Positions 7,696 to 15,535 of a stretch of 64,000 nt of DNA are shown here, one piece after another. The stretch comes from Bacteriovorax sp. (GTDB lineage Bacteria > Bdellovibrionota > Bacteriovoracia > Bacteriovoracales > Bacteriovoracaceae): positions 1 through 64,000 of the forward strand of contig JACMNL010000026.1 of the NCBI GenBank assembly GCA_014378525.1, in the 5' to 3' direction. Within the stretch, counting starts at the first letter, position 1. Each line of letters opens with the position of its first letter. The position numbers and the translations under genes are program-made. The notes beneath the pieces are model-generated. The model saw only the letters and a program-made list of their open reading frames with translations, made no database searches and was not told the DNA's origin.

Positions 7696-8550
7696 GTGTC
7701 TATGCCAAAAAACAGCATAATTATTGCCAGTCTTAATCCGACTCTTTATACAACCAGGCGTTTGCTTGAAGAAGCGGCAAAACTAAAACACTCTGCTATC
7801 TATTTAAACCCGTACCAACATCAGTTAACGCAGCAGAAAATTAAACTGGCCGGACACTATTTTCATCGCACTACCGGAACGAACTACGATGATTTCGATC
7901 TGGTCGTTTCAAAATACCATGAGATTCATGGAATGAAAGTGACTAACCCAATCGATCGTTTGAAAATTTTCCGTTCAAAAGATCAGCAGTCACTTTTTTT
8001 TACGGAACACAATATTCCTGCGATTAAAACACTTCTTTATCGTGGTGAACTCAGTCAATCGATAGAATCTGAGATATCAAAACTGTCGAAAGATAAAAAA
8101 TATATTCTAAAAATGAACCGTGGCAATCAGGGCATCGGTGTCAATTACCTAGAAAGCGAAAAATCACTTCACAGTGTGCTTGAAACTTTCTATGCAATGA
8201 AAGACCAGCGCTTTTTAATCCAGCCCTACATCTCTCACAAAAAAGAATGGCGCCTATTCATCATTAAAGGTGACATCATTGCATGCATTGAAAAAACTCT
8301 TAACAAAGAAGATTTTCGTGGAAATGCCAAACGATCAAGTGGAAAACTTTTAAAAAAAATTCCAACGGAACTTCAGGCAATTGCCATCAACGCCTTTAAC
8401 TTCAGTGGTCTTGATTATGCAGGAATTGATTTGTTGATATCTGATAAAGGTGAAATTTTGATTCTTGAAATTAATCCCATTCCAGGATTCGAGCAGGCAG
8501 AAGAACTCTCGGGCAAGAACATTGCCCGGGAGTTGTTAACTGTATTATAA
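7696..8550 (+). CDS. ATP-grasp ligase, RimK-like
   Basis: A 284-residue ATP-grasp protein of the RimK/glutathione-synthetase type. The ATP-grasp core runs from about residue 90 to the end: KYILKMNRGNQGIGV is the phosphate-binding lysine/glycine loop, FLIQPYI gives the hinge, and GLDYAGIDLL followed by ILEINPIPGFE carries the metal-binding residues. Relatives join amino acids such as glutamate to proteins or small peptides; the substrate here cannot be told. The track start is GTG (7696); ATG at 7702 two codons later is an equally good choice. Its 3' end overlaps the convergent PLD gene by 6 bases. Confidence 0.8.
   Translation: MSMPKNSIIIASLNPTLYTTRRLLEEAAKLKHSAIYLNPYQHQLTQQKIKLAGHYFHRTTGTNYDDFDLVVSKYHEIHGMKVTNPIDRLKIFRSKDQQSLFFTEHNIPAIKTLLYRGELSQSIESEISKLSKDKKYILKMNRGNQGIGVNYLESEKSLHSVLETFYAMKDQRFLIQPYISHKKEWRLFIIKGDIIACIEKTLNKEDFRGNAKRSSGKLLKKIPTELQAIAINAFNFSGLDYAGIDLLISDKGEILILEINPIPGFEQAEELSGKNIARELLTVL
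8507..8531 (+). terminator. Stem-loop inside the end of the ATP-grasp gene
   Basis: CTCTCGGGCAA-gaaca-TTGCCCGGGAG can form an 11-base-pair stem with one G-U pair, in the last codons of the ATP-grasp gene, where the two convergent genes overlap. The T-tract after it is weak (TTGTTAACTGTATT), so terminator function is a guess. Confidence 0.4.
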
Positions 8551-10032
8551 AAGGTATCCAAAAATATTCGAAGGAATTTTCACTATATAGTAAAGTAGCT
8601 TCTTTCCAAAACCTGTCTGGTAAAACTCTGCATCTTTAATCGCTTTTGCTGAATCCAGGTGAATACTCTCATCCATACGTGATTTAATATCACCTTGAAC
8701 CTGTGCGGCCAGTTCAGGGTTGTTCTCACAAGAAATGATCATCTCTGCATTGAAGTTAGCTGAGCGAGGGTCAACATTATAAGTTCCAATCACAACATCT
8801 TTCTGATCGAAGACAAAAGTCTTGGCGTGTACACCAAAACGAGCGTCACCTGAAAGATTCTCTACTACTTCATAAGACTTTGGTTTTTGTCCTTTGAATA
8901 TATATGAATCAAGTCCTTTCTTTAACCATTCATTTGCAATACTGTCGAAAGCTGCATAAACATAGATAGCATCTGTGGAGTTTAAGCTATTTGTTAAAAG
9001 CTTTACATCAACCTTTTTATTGAAAGCATTTTCGAGGGCCCCTGCTAATTCATCGTTCACGATAAAATATGGTGAATCGATGATGATCTGTTTTTCTGCG
9101 TTTTTAATTTTATCAAAGATGAAGTGCTTGATCACCCGGTCTTCTTTTCTGTTTTTAGTTCCGATAGACGGGTATTCAGAATGGAAACCTAACTGATCAC
9201 AAGTTCCACGGTATTCTTTTTTAAGTTCAGTGTCACCTTTGTTTCTGATAGAAGTTTCAACTGAAGAATCCATTGAATCATTGATAAAACTTTTTGCAGC
9301 TGCAACTTTTTTATTCCAGTTCTTAAGGTCGTAGTTGAAAGCATTATCGTCGTTATTAGCATCGCCACGTCTGTATTTTGCATCGTCAGCTTCAGGCATT
9401 TTTTCTCTGGCAACACGTACGCTTTTTTCAGCAACAAAAGTTTCATTAAAAGTTGTCTCTATTGATTTTACCAGTTCACCTTCAATATGAAGTTCGCGGT
9501 CCATAAAGTTATAGTCTTTGCTTAAATCGAAATATTCGTCACCGATGTTTCTTCCGCCGGTAATAATTTCGTTACCATCGATCAGAAGAAGTTTTCTATG
9601 GTTTCTATATTGTCCTGAAAATAAATTTAGAGTTGAAGTTATATTGAAGTACTTAACTTCGATGCCTTCTTTTTCAAGTTCGTGAGTATAAAATGGAGAC
9701 AAGTCGTTTTTCACCATAAAATAATCAAGAAGAATTCTAACCTTTACACCCTGACGAGCTTTTTTGACTAAAGCTTGTGTAAAAAGTTTTGCTGATTTAT
9801 CAGTTCTATAAATGAAGTATTCAACTTCAATAGATTTTTCTGCTCTATCAATCATCTGCAAACGTTCTTCCAATGAAGCGAGTCCGTGATTTAATAAAAT
9901 AAGTTCGTGAGGAGCTGCACTTTTCACACTAAAAGGATTCAATGCTTCCTGAGCAAATGTTCCATGAGAAAACATCGCTACAGATAATAATGAAAGAGTC
10001 ATAACCCATTTAGGTGCGTTCATTGTCTTCAT
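8545..10032 (-). CDS. Secreted phospholipase D-superfamily protein (two HKD motifs)
   Basis: A phospholipase D-superfamily protein with both catalytic HxK(x)4D motifs: HRKLLLID in the first half and HAKTFVFD in the second, each followed by the usual Gly/Asn-Asp tail. Cardiolipin synthases and secreted PLD enzymes share this layout. The ORF track starts at 10116, but the ATG at 10032 is favoured: GAGGG lies just upstream and the protein then opens with a signal peptide (KWVMTLSLLSVAMFSHGTFA). The sequence between the two motifs is unusually charged and long. Export suggests action on phospholipids or polymers in the periplasm or outside; the substrate is not known. Confidence 0.85.
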   Translation of the reverse strand: MKTMNAPKWVMTLSLLSVAMFSHGTFAQEALNPFSVKSAAPHELILLNHGLASLEERLQMIDRAEKSIEVEYFIYRTDKSAKLFTQALVKKARQGVKVRILLDYFMVKNDLSPFYTHELEKEGIEVKYFNITSTLNLFSGQYRNHRKLLLIDGNEIITGGRNIGDEYFDLSKDYNFMDRELHIEGELVKSIETTFNETFVAEKSVRVAREKMPEADDAKYRRGDANNDDNAFNYDLKNWNKKVAAAKSFINDSMDSSVETSIRNKGDTELKKEYRGTCDQLGFHSEYPSIGTKNRKEDRVIKHFIFDKIKNAEKQIIIDSPYFIVNDELAGALENAFNKKVDVKLLTNSLNSTDAIYVYAAFDSIANEWLKKGLDSYIFKGQKPKSYEVVENLSGDARFGVHAKTFVFDQKDVVIGTYNVDPRSANFNAEMIISCENNPELAAQVQGDIKSRMDESIHLDSAKAIKDAEFYQTGFGKKLLYYIVKIPSNIFGYLL

Positions 10033-10196
10033 ACAGGCCCTCGCCAATTTAGTTTTTTGTACCCCTAGATTAAGGCCTAACCTTGCTTTCAATGACCTCA
10101 TTTGTAAAAAGTACATACCCTGTCAGGATGCTAGACATAGCTGGGATTATTGACTTAAGCTATTGAAACTCAACGAACTACTTTTTTAAACCTGCA

Positions 10197-11009
10197 CTAC
10201 ACGACCTTAAACAAATCCATACAAAGCGCATACACTTCCTCAGTCCCCGACGAATGAATAACTTTGTGACTTTCTTCAATGGCCTTATTACAAATTTCCA
10301 AAATCTCTTTATATGATTTTTTATCCATCGTGAACACCGACGAAAAATGCAGATTTTTTTTATGCCCTTCTTCCTGAATAGATTTTATGACCTGTGTTCT
10401 CAAACTCACCTGATAAGGCTCATTTGAAGAAGAAGCTTTAGGTAAATGTATCGATTCACCTGAAAAAATAAAATTTCCATTTTCTCGCTTAACCAGATTA
10501 TATCTTTCTAAAAAAATAAGTGTGTCTTTTACAACATCAATTGAAAGAGAAAATCTTTCGACCAAACTTTCTACAGACTGCAGTTCATGAGAGCTAGTTG
10601 AGATATGAATAGCAGTAGGAATCCAACTGGAAAAATACTGCGATATAAACTCTTCACTATCCCTCGCCCCTTTCGCCTGCACTTTATTTTCCAAATCATC
10701 ACGGCGCTTAAGCATTTCCACTCTGCGCTCTTCTAAATACTTTCGAAGTTCGGGTGTTGTTGCTCTCGACAACCTAAGAAGCAGTAAAAAATACTCACCC
10801 TCGAGAGGATTTAATTTCAAGAAATGAACAAGTTTCACCCCGTGATCCTCGGTCAACTCCACTTTTCCCCTCAAAGTCTGCGATAAATAGGCGGCCTGGC
10901 AGTTCATGGCCTTGGCCATCGAGGACTGAAAGCCCCTCTTTTGCTCGTCTGAAGCACTTAACTCACGTAGATATTCCTTATAATCCTGATAACTTAGAGG
11001 TGAAATCAT
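10197..11009 (-). CDS. TIGR02147-family putative regulator
   Basis: A 270-residue soluble protein that fits the TIGR02147 (DUF4423) family, common in Fibrobacter and Bdellovibrio-type bacteria. The N-terminal part (about 25-65, MAKAMNCQAAYLSQTLRGKVELT) looks like a helix-turn-helix of the Xre type, and residues about 150-190 (VERFSLSIDVVKDTLIFLERYNLVKR) look like a winged helix. It probably binds DNA or RNA; no function is established. It stands alone, divergent from the small secreted protein gene at 11135, and the shared 125-base spacer is very AT-rich. Confidence 0.75.
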   Translation of the reverse strand: MISPLSYQDYKEYLRELSASDEQKRGFQSSMAKAMNCQAAYLSQTLRGKVELTEDHGVKLVHFLKLNPLEGEYFLLLLRLSRATTPELRKYLEERRVEMLKRRDDLENKVQAKGARDSEEFISQYFSSWIPTAIHISTSSHELQSVESLVERFSLSIDVVKDTLIFLERYNLVKRENGNFIFSGESIHLPKASSSNEPYQVSLRTQVIKSIQEEGHKKNLHFSSVFTMDKKSYKEILEICNKAIEESHKVIHSSGTEEVYALCMDLFKVV

Positions 11010-11134
11010 AGCCTTTTCCGTTGTTTATAATTTATTAACAAACCAATTAAAGTTTATATATTAAATATATATCACACTGTTTCGTAATTATGTATAAGGT
11101 CTCAACAAAACTTTTAACCAACCAGGGTGATTTT

Positions 11135-11554
11135 ATGAAAACAATTTTAGCTTTATCTTTTTTAGTAGTCTCAACAGTTACTCACGCAGGCCCATCAGTA
11201 AGTGGCGGAATCGCGTACCATGAAGATTTCGAATCATGCAAAAACACAAAAGCAAAAGTATCTTTAACGATCACTGCAGATGTAACTCCAAAAATGATCA
11301 CAGGACGCCTGACAGAAGGAAAAGTAACAAGTATTTTAAAATGTACTGAAGGAAATAACAAAAAAAGCAAAATCACTGGTGAAGAATTAGTGTTTGCTTG
11401 TAACGAAGAAAGAGCAGGAGAAGGTCAACTATACGTAGAAGTGACAAGAAACGTTGCAGGATTAAAATACGCATCTGTTTTCAGAAAGGACATTATTCAA
11501 AGAAACTCTTTAATGAACAAACTTTCATGTGACCAACAAGTATCTAACAAGTAA
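11135..11554 (+). CDS. Small exported protein, unknown function
   Basis: I do not recognise this protein. From the ATG at 11135 it has 139 residues with a classical signal peptide (MKTILALSFLVVSTVTHA, cleavage near residue 18). The ORF track starts 15 codons earlier, but AGGGTGA 5 bases before 11135 and the signal peptide decide for the later start. The mature part has four cysteines, in pairs that could form disulphides, and looks beta-rich. It is monocistronic, with a strong terminator directly after it. Confidence 0.7.
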   Translation: MKTILALSFLVVSTVTHAGPSVSGGIAYHEDFESCKNTKAKVSLTITADVTPKMITGRLTEGKVTSILKCTEGNNKKSKITGEELVFACNEERAGEGQLYVEVTRNVAGLKYASVFRKDIIQRNSLMNKLSCDQQVSNK

Positions 11555-11574
11555 TTAACTAAAACATTCTTATA

Positions 11575-11602
11575 AAGGCCCTGTTCGCAGGGCCTTTTTC
11601 TT
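11575..11602 (+). terminator. Rho-independent terminator
   Basis: AAGGCCCTG-ttcg-CAGGGCCTT is a 9-base-pair stem closed by a stable TTCG tetraloop and followed by a T-tract (TTTTTCTT). It ends the transcript of the small exported protein gene. Confidence 0.9.
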
Positions 11603-11621
11603 ATGATACGATTATTTCCAC

Positions 11622-11626
11622 AGGAG
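11622..11626 (+). promoter_or_regulatory. Ribosome binding site pointing to an ATC start codon
   Basis: AGGAG lies 6 bases before the in-frame ATC at 11633. No ATG, GTG or TTG exists in this frame until TTG at 11789, by which point the conserved N-terminal strands of the hydrolase would be lost. An in-frame TAG at 11627-11629 prevents an earlier start. Confidence 0.6.
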
Positions 11627-11632
11627 TAGCGT

Positions 11633-12301
11633 ATCAATACATTAAAGAAAAATTCACTCAACCTCGTCAGTTTCCCCGTCGGAAGCTATCAGTGCAACTG
11701 CTCAATCCTCTACTCGGATAAAACACGAGAAGCGATCATCATCGATCCAGGCAACGACCACGAATTTATTTTCAAAAAAATTGCAGACTTGAATATCAAA
11801 GTAAAACAACTGATCCATACTCACGCTCACTTTGATCACATCGGTAGAAGTACAGAAATTTCCAACCAGACCGGCGCTACAATCCATTTACATAAAGGTG
11901 ATCAGTTTTTATACGATGCTCTTCCACAACAAGGAATTTTCTTCAGTCAAGTTGTCGGTGCCCCTAAGGCCATCGATTCTTATCTGGAAGAAGGACAGGA
12001 GTTTGGATTTGAAGACCCGGAAATAAAAACATTCTTAAAAACACTGCATACTCCAGGACATACTCCCGGTTCATGCTGCTTTTATACTGAATATTTTGAT
12101 GAGCCTCAACTTTTTGCCGGTGATACACTTTTTCAGCGTTCTATCGGAAGATCCGATTTACCAGGCGGAGACGGAAGACTGATTATCAAATCAATCAAAG
12201 ATAAACTTCTCACATTGCCAGATGAAACAATTGTGATCGCGGGCCATGGAGGCAAGACCCGCATTTTTGAAGAAAAAAAATCCAATCCATTTCTTTGTTA
12301 A
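11633..12301 (+). CDS. Metallo-beta-lactamase-fold hydrolase (glyoxalase II-like), apparent ATC start
   Basis: An MBL-fold hydrolase of the YcbL/glyoxalase II-like type. The zinc motif HTHAHFDHIG (HxHxDH) is followed by HTPGHTPG, AGDTLFQRSIGRSDLPGGD and the final GHGGKT. The ORF track begins at TTG 11789, but translation upstream gives NLVSFPVGSYQCNCSILYS and IIIDPGND, the standard first strands of this family, so the real gene is about 222 codons from 11633. The only reasonable start is ATC, 6 bases after AGGAG. The substrate is probably a thioester such as S-lactoylglutathione, but this is inferred. It is convergent with the hemH-MFS gene. Confidence 0.82.
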   Translation: MNTLKKNSLNLVSFPVGSYQCNCSILYSDKTREAIIIDPGNDHEFIFKKIADLNIKVKQLIHTHAHFDHIGRSTEISNQTGATIHLHKGDQFLYDALPQQGIFFSQVVGAPKAIDSYLEEGQEFGFEDPEIKTFLKTLHTPGHTPGSCCFYTEYFDEPQLFAGDTLFQRSIGRSDLPGGDGRLIIKSIKDKLLTLPDETIVIAGHGGKTRIFEEKKSNPFLC

Positions 12302-12307
12302 GAAATA

Positions 12308-14728
12308 TTAAGCCTCTGCCGGATGAACAACATCCGGAAGTTTGTAGACCATAAAAATTGGAATCAATAAAAACACTGAACCTACAAAGTATGGTGCAGC
12401 TGATCCGCTCTTATAATAAATAACAGCAGCAGCAATCGGCCCTACTACTCTCGCCAGTGCTCCCATTGATCTGAAAATACCAACGCTTCGTCCTTGCTCT
12501 TCAGCTGGAGTATAGAACGTCACGAGTGTTGTTAAACACGGCATGATCATTGATGAACCTATAGCAAGGAAAAATAATCCTGCATAAAGCATCAGTGATG
12601 AATAAGCTATAGCAATTAATAGAAGTCCCGGGATGAGAGAAATCATTCCAATCATGGCCATATTCTTTTCACCAACATCAGCGGCCTTTCTTCTGACAAC
12701 ACCACCCTGAACGAAAGCGATAATGAATCCTATGTAGATGAAGATGTAAGCGTTTTGCATTGATGTATAATTCAATCTTTCAGCAGCTAAAAATGTAAGC
12801 GTGAATTCCATACCGGAAAACGCTGCAAGGAAAGCAAAGTATCCAAGGTTTACTAAATTGATTCCCGGGTAAGGAAGTGGTTTGAAAAGTTTGAAGATGT
12901 TTGCACTTCTTTCAGTTGTCACCAGACCACGTTTCTGAGGCGGTAAACTTTCCTTGAACTTCGTTGAAATCCAGACGGTGTTAAAAATTGAAAGACAAAA
13001 TGCGAATGCGGCCGGAACTGAAAATGGATTGATTCCGTAAGCAACAGACTCGGGATAAATTTTTGTTAAATCAATCAGCGACAAGATCCCACCGAACGCA
13101 GGTCCGACAACAAACCCCAGTGCGAAGGCCACTCCGATGATCGCCATCCCCTTTGATCTGTTTTCTTTTGTAGTCACGTCGGCCACAACAGCTGTGGCCG
13201 TTGAAATGTTACCACCCATGATTCCGTCGATGATTCTTGAAATAATTAAGAGTGTGAATGAGCCGGAGAAGAACCAGATGGCGTAACCAAAGGCCATACC
13301 ACCCATCGAGTAAGAAAGAACCGGCTTTCTTCCGATCTTATCCGAAAGCGCTCCCCAAAGAGGTGCGGCCACGAATTGTAGTCCCGAATAAATAGCACCA
13401 AGCATACCACCGAATAAAACAATTCCTGAAAAAGCATTCGTTGAGTTCGCAGTATAATTTGAAATCGACTGAATCGATCCAAAAATAGCCTGAAGAAATA
13501 CGTTATGTGAATCAACTGTTAAATAATGTTTTGCTAGACTTGGAAACAATGGAAAAATAATTGAAAAGCCGACTAGATCCAGAAAGATTGTCAGGGCCAC
13601 GATGAAAATTGAAGACTTTGCTTCAGAAGTTAATGGAGTTGATTTCTGTTTTAATTCTGCCTTACTCATAACTTCATATTCCTTATAATCATTTTTTTCT
13701 AACGTATAAAAATCATTTTCCCGGGTATCACTATCAGCTAAACATTGATTCTCAACAAATCCTGCAAAGTCCCTGCACCATTTTTCATCATCGTTCAGAC
13801 AAGGAATGAAATGGATATCTCCACCATTTTCATTTGCAGTATGCTTTAACTCTACTCCCAATTCGTCCAGCGTTTCCAAACAGTCCGCTACGAAGCTCGG
13901 TGAATAAACGGCAAGATTTTTTTCTCCTTCCTTCACCAGCTTAACAACTGTGTTTTCAGTATAAGGAGTCAGCCATTCTTCAGAACCAAATCTCGACTGA
14001 AAAGTCACAGTGACTTTCGAGTGGTCAATATTTTTCAAATGGTCTCGGATTAAATAAAATGTTTCATAACAGTGTAGATAATAAGCATCTTCTTTTTGCA
14101 CGACTCTTCTTTTTTGGATCCCGTGAAAAGTTAAAAGCAGGCGGTCGATTGAAACTCCACTCGTTTTAAATTTTTCCAGGTATAAATCAATCTGGCGTGC
14201 ACTGTTATCAATGAATGCTTTTGATGTATGAAAATTTGTAACGATGCTGATCTCAGGAATTTTGACTCTCCCCTTAATCACATGTGCCAGCCCGTCAATC
14301 CCTGAAGCAATCGTTGATTCAGAGTATTGCGGGAACATTGGAATGACTTTTAGTTTAGTCGCTGGAGCTGGATCCTTCTCCCAGTTGTCCCAGACCTCAC
14401 TCACGCGGGGTTCAGACAGCAAAAAAGCATGGTTCACTTCTACCTTAGGAGACTTCAGGTTGGTTCTCACTTTGTCAGTAAAGGCCTTAGTGATCGTCAG
14501 TAGCGGAAAGCTCTTTCCGTCCCAGATACGGGCATATAGCATAGCAGATTTTTTTGGTCTAAAAGGCAATACGAAGCAATTTAAGATGATTTTCCAGACG
14601 ATGGGATTAATATCAACCACTCGCGGGTCTGCCAGAAACTCTTTTAGAAATGCCCGGACATCTCTTACTTTGGGGCTTTTGGGAGAACCCAATTGCACAA
14701 AAACAACTTTTGTTTTTCCTTCACTCAC
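12308..14728 (-). CDS. hemH: Ferrochelatase-MFS transporter fusion
   Basis: One 806-codon frame joins two complete proteins. Residues about 1-335 are a ferrochelatase, which inserts Fe2+ into the porphyrin: VQLGSPKSP at the start, MFPQYSESTIASG, the catalytic histidine in LLLTFHGIQKR near 198, FQSRFG, and the conserved glutamate in SFVADCLETLDELG near 287. Residues about 370-800 are a 12-helix MFS transporter with motif A GALSDKIGRKPV near 455. The linker holds a Met (EVMSKAEL) preceded by AAGGA at 10 bases, so separate translation of the transporter is possible. The gene is divergent from queF. Fusion is unusual; the transported substrate (haem, porphyrin, iron or a drug) cannot be read from the sequence. 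Confidence 0.9.
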   Translation of the reverse strand: MSEGKTKVVFVQLGSPKSPKVRDVRAFLKEFLADPRVVDINPIVWKIILNCFVLPFRPKKSAMLYARIWDGKSFPLLTITKAFTDKVRTNLKSPKVEVNHAFLLSEPRVSEVWDNWEKDPAPATKLKVIPMFPQYSESTIASGIDGLAHVIKGRVKIPEISIVTNFHTSKAFIDNSARQIDLYLEKFKTSGVSIDRLLLTFHGIQKRRVVQKEDAYYLHCYETFYLIRDHLKNIDHSKVTVTFQSRFGSEEWLTPYTENTVVKLVKEGEKNLAVYSPSFVADCLETLDELGVELKHTANENGGDIHFIPCLNDDEKWCRDFAGFVENQCLADSDTRENDFYTLEKNDYKEYEVMSKAELKQKSTPLTSEAKSSIFIVALTIFLDLVGFSIIFPLFPSLAKHYLTVDSHNVFLQAIFGSIQSISNYTANSTNAFSGIVLFGGMLGAIYSGLQFVAAPLWGALSDKIGRKPVLSYSMGGMAFGYAIWFFSGSFTLLIISRIIDGIMGGNISTATAVVADVTTKENRSKGMAIIGVAFALGFVVGPAFGGILSLIDLTKIYPESVAYGINPFSVPAAFAFCLSIFNTVWISTKFKESLPPQKRGLVTTERSANIFKLFKPLPYPGINLVNLGYFAFLAAFSGMEFTLTFLAAERLNYTSMQNAYIFIYIGFIIAFVQGGVVRRKAADVGEKNMAMIGMISLIPGLLLIAIAYSSLMLYAGLFFLAIGSSMIMPCLTTLVTFYTPAEEQGRSVGIFRSMGALARVVGPIAAAVIYYKSGSAAPYFVGSVFLLIPIFMVYKLPDVVHPAEA

Positions 14729-14800
14729 AGCTTTATTCCTTCCCGTTTAAATGTTATAAAGGTGTATCACGATTAATCTCCAAACGACCATGGAAAGCAT

Positions 14801-15328
14801 ATGAAAAAGGCCCTAAAAACTGCCAAGACTTCTGCTAGACAAAGTGAACTTAAAAATTTCGCATTAGGCGAAACACATACGGATTATCCAAATACGTACG
14901 CTCCGCAAGTTCTGGAAGCATTCGACAACAAAAATCCCGGTAAAGTTGCATGGACAACTTTCATCTGCACTGAGTTTACATCTCTGTGCCCGAAGACTGG
15001 ACAACCTGACTTCGCAAAAATTTTCATCAACTACATTGCCGATAAAAAAATGGTTGAATCAAAATCATTAAAACTTTATCTTTTCAGTTTCAGAAACCAC
15101 GGCGACTTTCACGAAGACTGCGTTCAAAAGATTTGTGACGATCTTACAAAACTAATGAAGCCCCAATACCTGGAGGTTATCGGTGAGTTCACTCCACGCG
15201 GCGGAATCTCTATTTTTCCGTTCGCAAGTTACTCATCATCTTACAAAAAATTTGTGCAAATTAAAGAACAGCGTTTAATAAATTATGCTCCAGGGAAATA
15301 CACCATGGATCTATCTAAAATATACTAG
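14801..15328 (+). CDS. queF: NADPH-dependent 7-cyano-7-deazaguanine reductase QueF
   Basis: QueF reduces preQ0 to preQ1 on the way to queuosine in tRNA. The 175-residue unimodal form is visible: the catalytic cysteine and aspartate lie in SLCPKTGQPDF, and the QueF motif that binds NADPH is ESKSLKLYLFSFRN. TPRGGISIFPF near the end is also conserved. The start follows GGAAA at a few bases. I looked for a preQ1 riboswitch in the 72-base spacer and found none. tatA follows 9 bases later (from its preferred start). Confidence 0.95.
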   Translation: MKKALKTAKTSARQSELKNFALGETHTDYPNTYAPQVLEAFDNKNPGKVAWTTFICTEFTSLCPKTGQPDFAKIFINYIADKKMVESKSLKLYLFSFRNHGDFHEDCVQKICDDLTKLMKPQYLEVIGEFTPRGGISIFPFASYSSSYKKFVQIKEQRLINYAPGKYTMDLSKIY

Positions 15329-15337
15329 GAAATGTTT

Positions 15338-15535
15338 ATGGGAATTGGATTAACAGAAGGGATTCTTATCGCTGCGATCGCAATGCTTCTTTTTGGCGGG
15401 AAAAAAATCCCACAATTAGGAAGAACATTGGGTGAATCAATCAAAGGATTCAAAGAAGGAATGAAGCACGAACCAAAAGATAGTGCAGACGAAATTGAAA
15501 AAAAATTGGAAGATAAGAACGAAAAAAAATCGTAA
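15338..15535 (+). CDS. tatA: Sec-independent translocase subunit TatA
   Basis: A 65-residue TatA/TatE-type protein: one N-terminal membrane helix (LTEGILIAAIAMLLFGG), the hinge and amphipathic helix FGGKKIPQLGRTLGESIKGFK, and a charged tail. TatA oligomers form the pore that exports folded proteins with twin-arginine signals. The track starts two codons earlier, but AGGA overlaps that ATG too closely; ATG at 15338 is 7 bases from AGGA. TatB and TatC are not in the window. The stop abuts the stop of the convergent SIS gene with no spacer. Confidence 0.9.
   Translation: MGIGLTEGILIAAIAMLLFGGKKIPQLGRTLGESIKGFKEGMKHEPKDSADEIEKKLEDKNEKKS

Noticed and set aside
9189-9446. 85-aa minus-strand ORF within the PLD gene
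   Set aside because: Out of frame with the PLD protein; low-complexity Leu/Thr/Lys content typical of a shifted frame.
12308-14728. Ferrochelatase-MFS fusion as an artefact of a missed stop
   Set aside because: The frame is continuous through a natural-looking charged linker and both domains share it; no frameshift is needed. The caveat of an internal start is kept as a finding.
14244-14750. 168-aa plus-strand ORF over the ferrochelatase half
   Set aside because: Antisense to conserved ferrochelatase motifs; no recognisable features.
14729-14800. preQ1 riboswitch before queF
   Set aside because: The spacer lacks the conserved hairpin and A-rich tail pattern; I could not build a pseudoknot.
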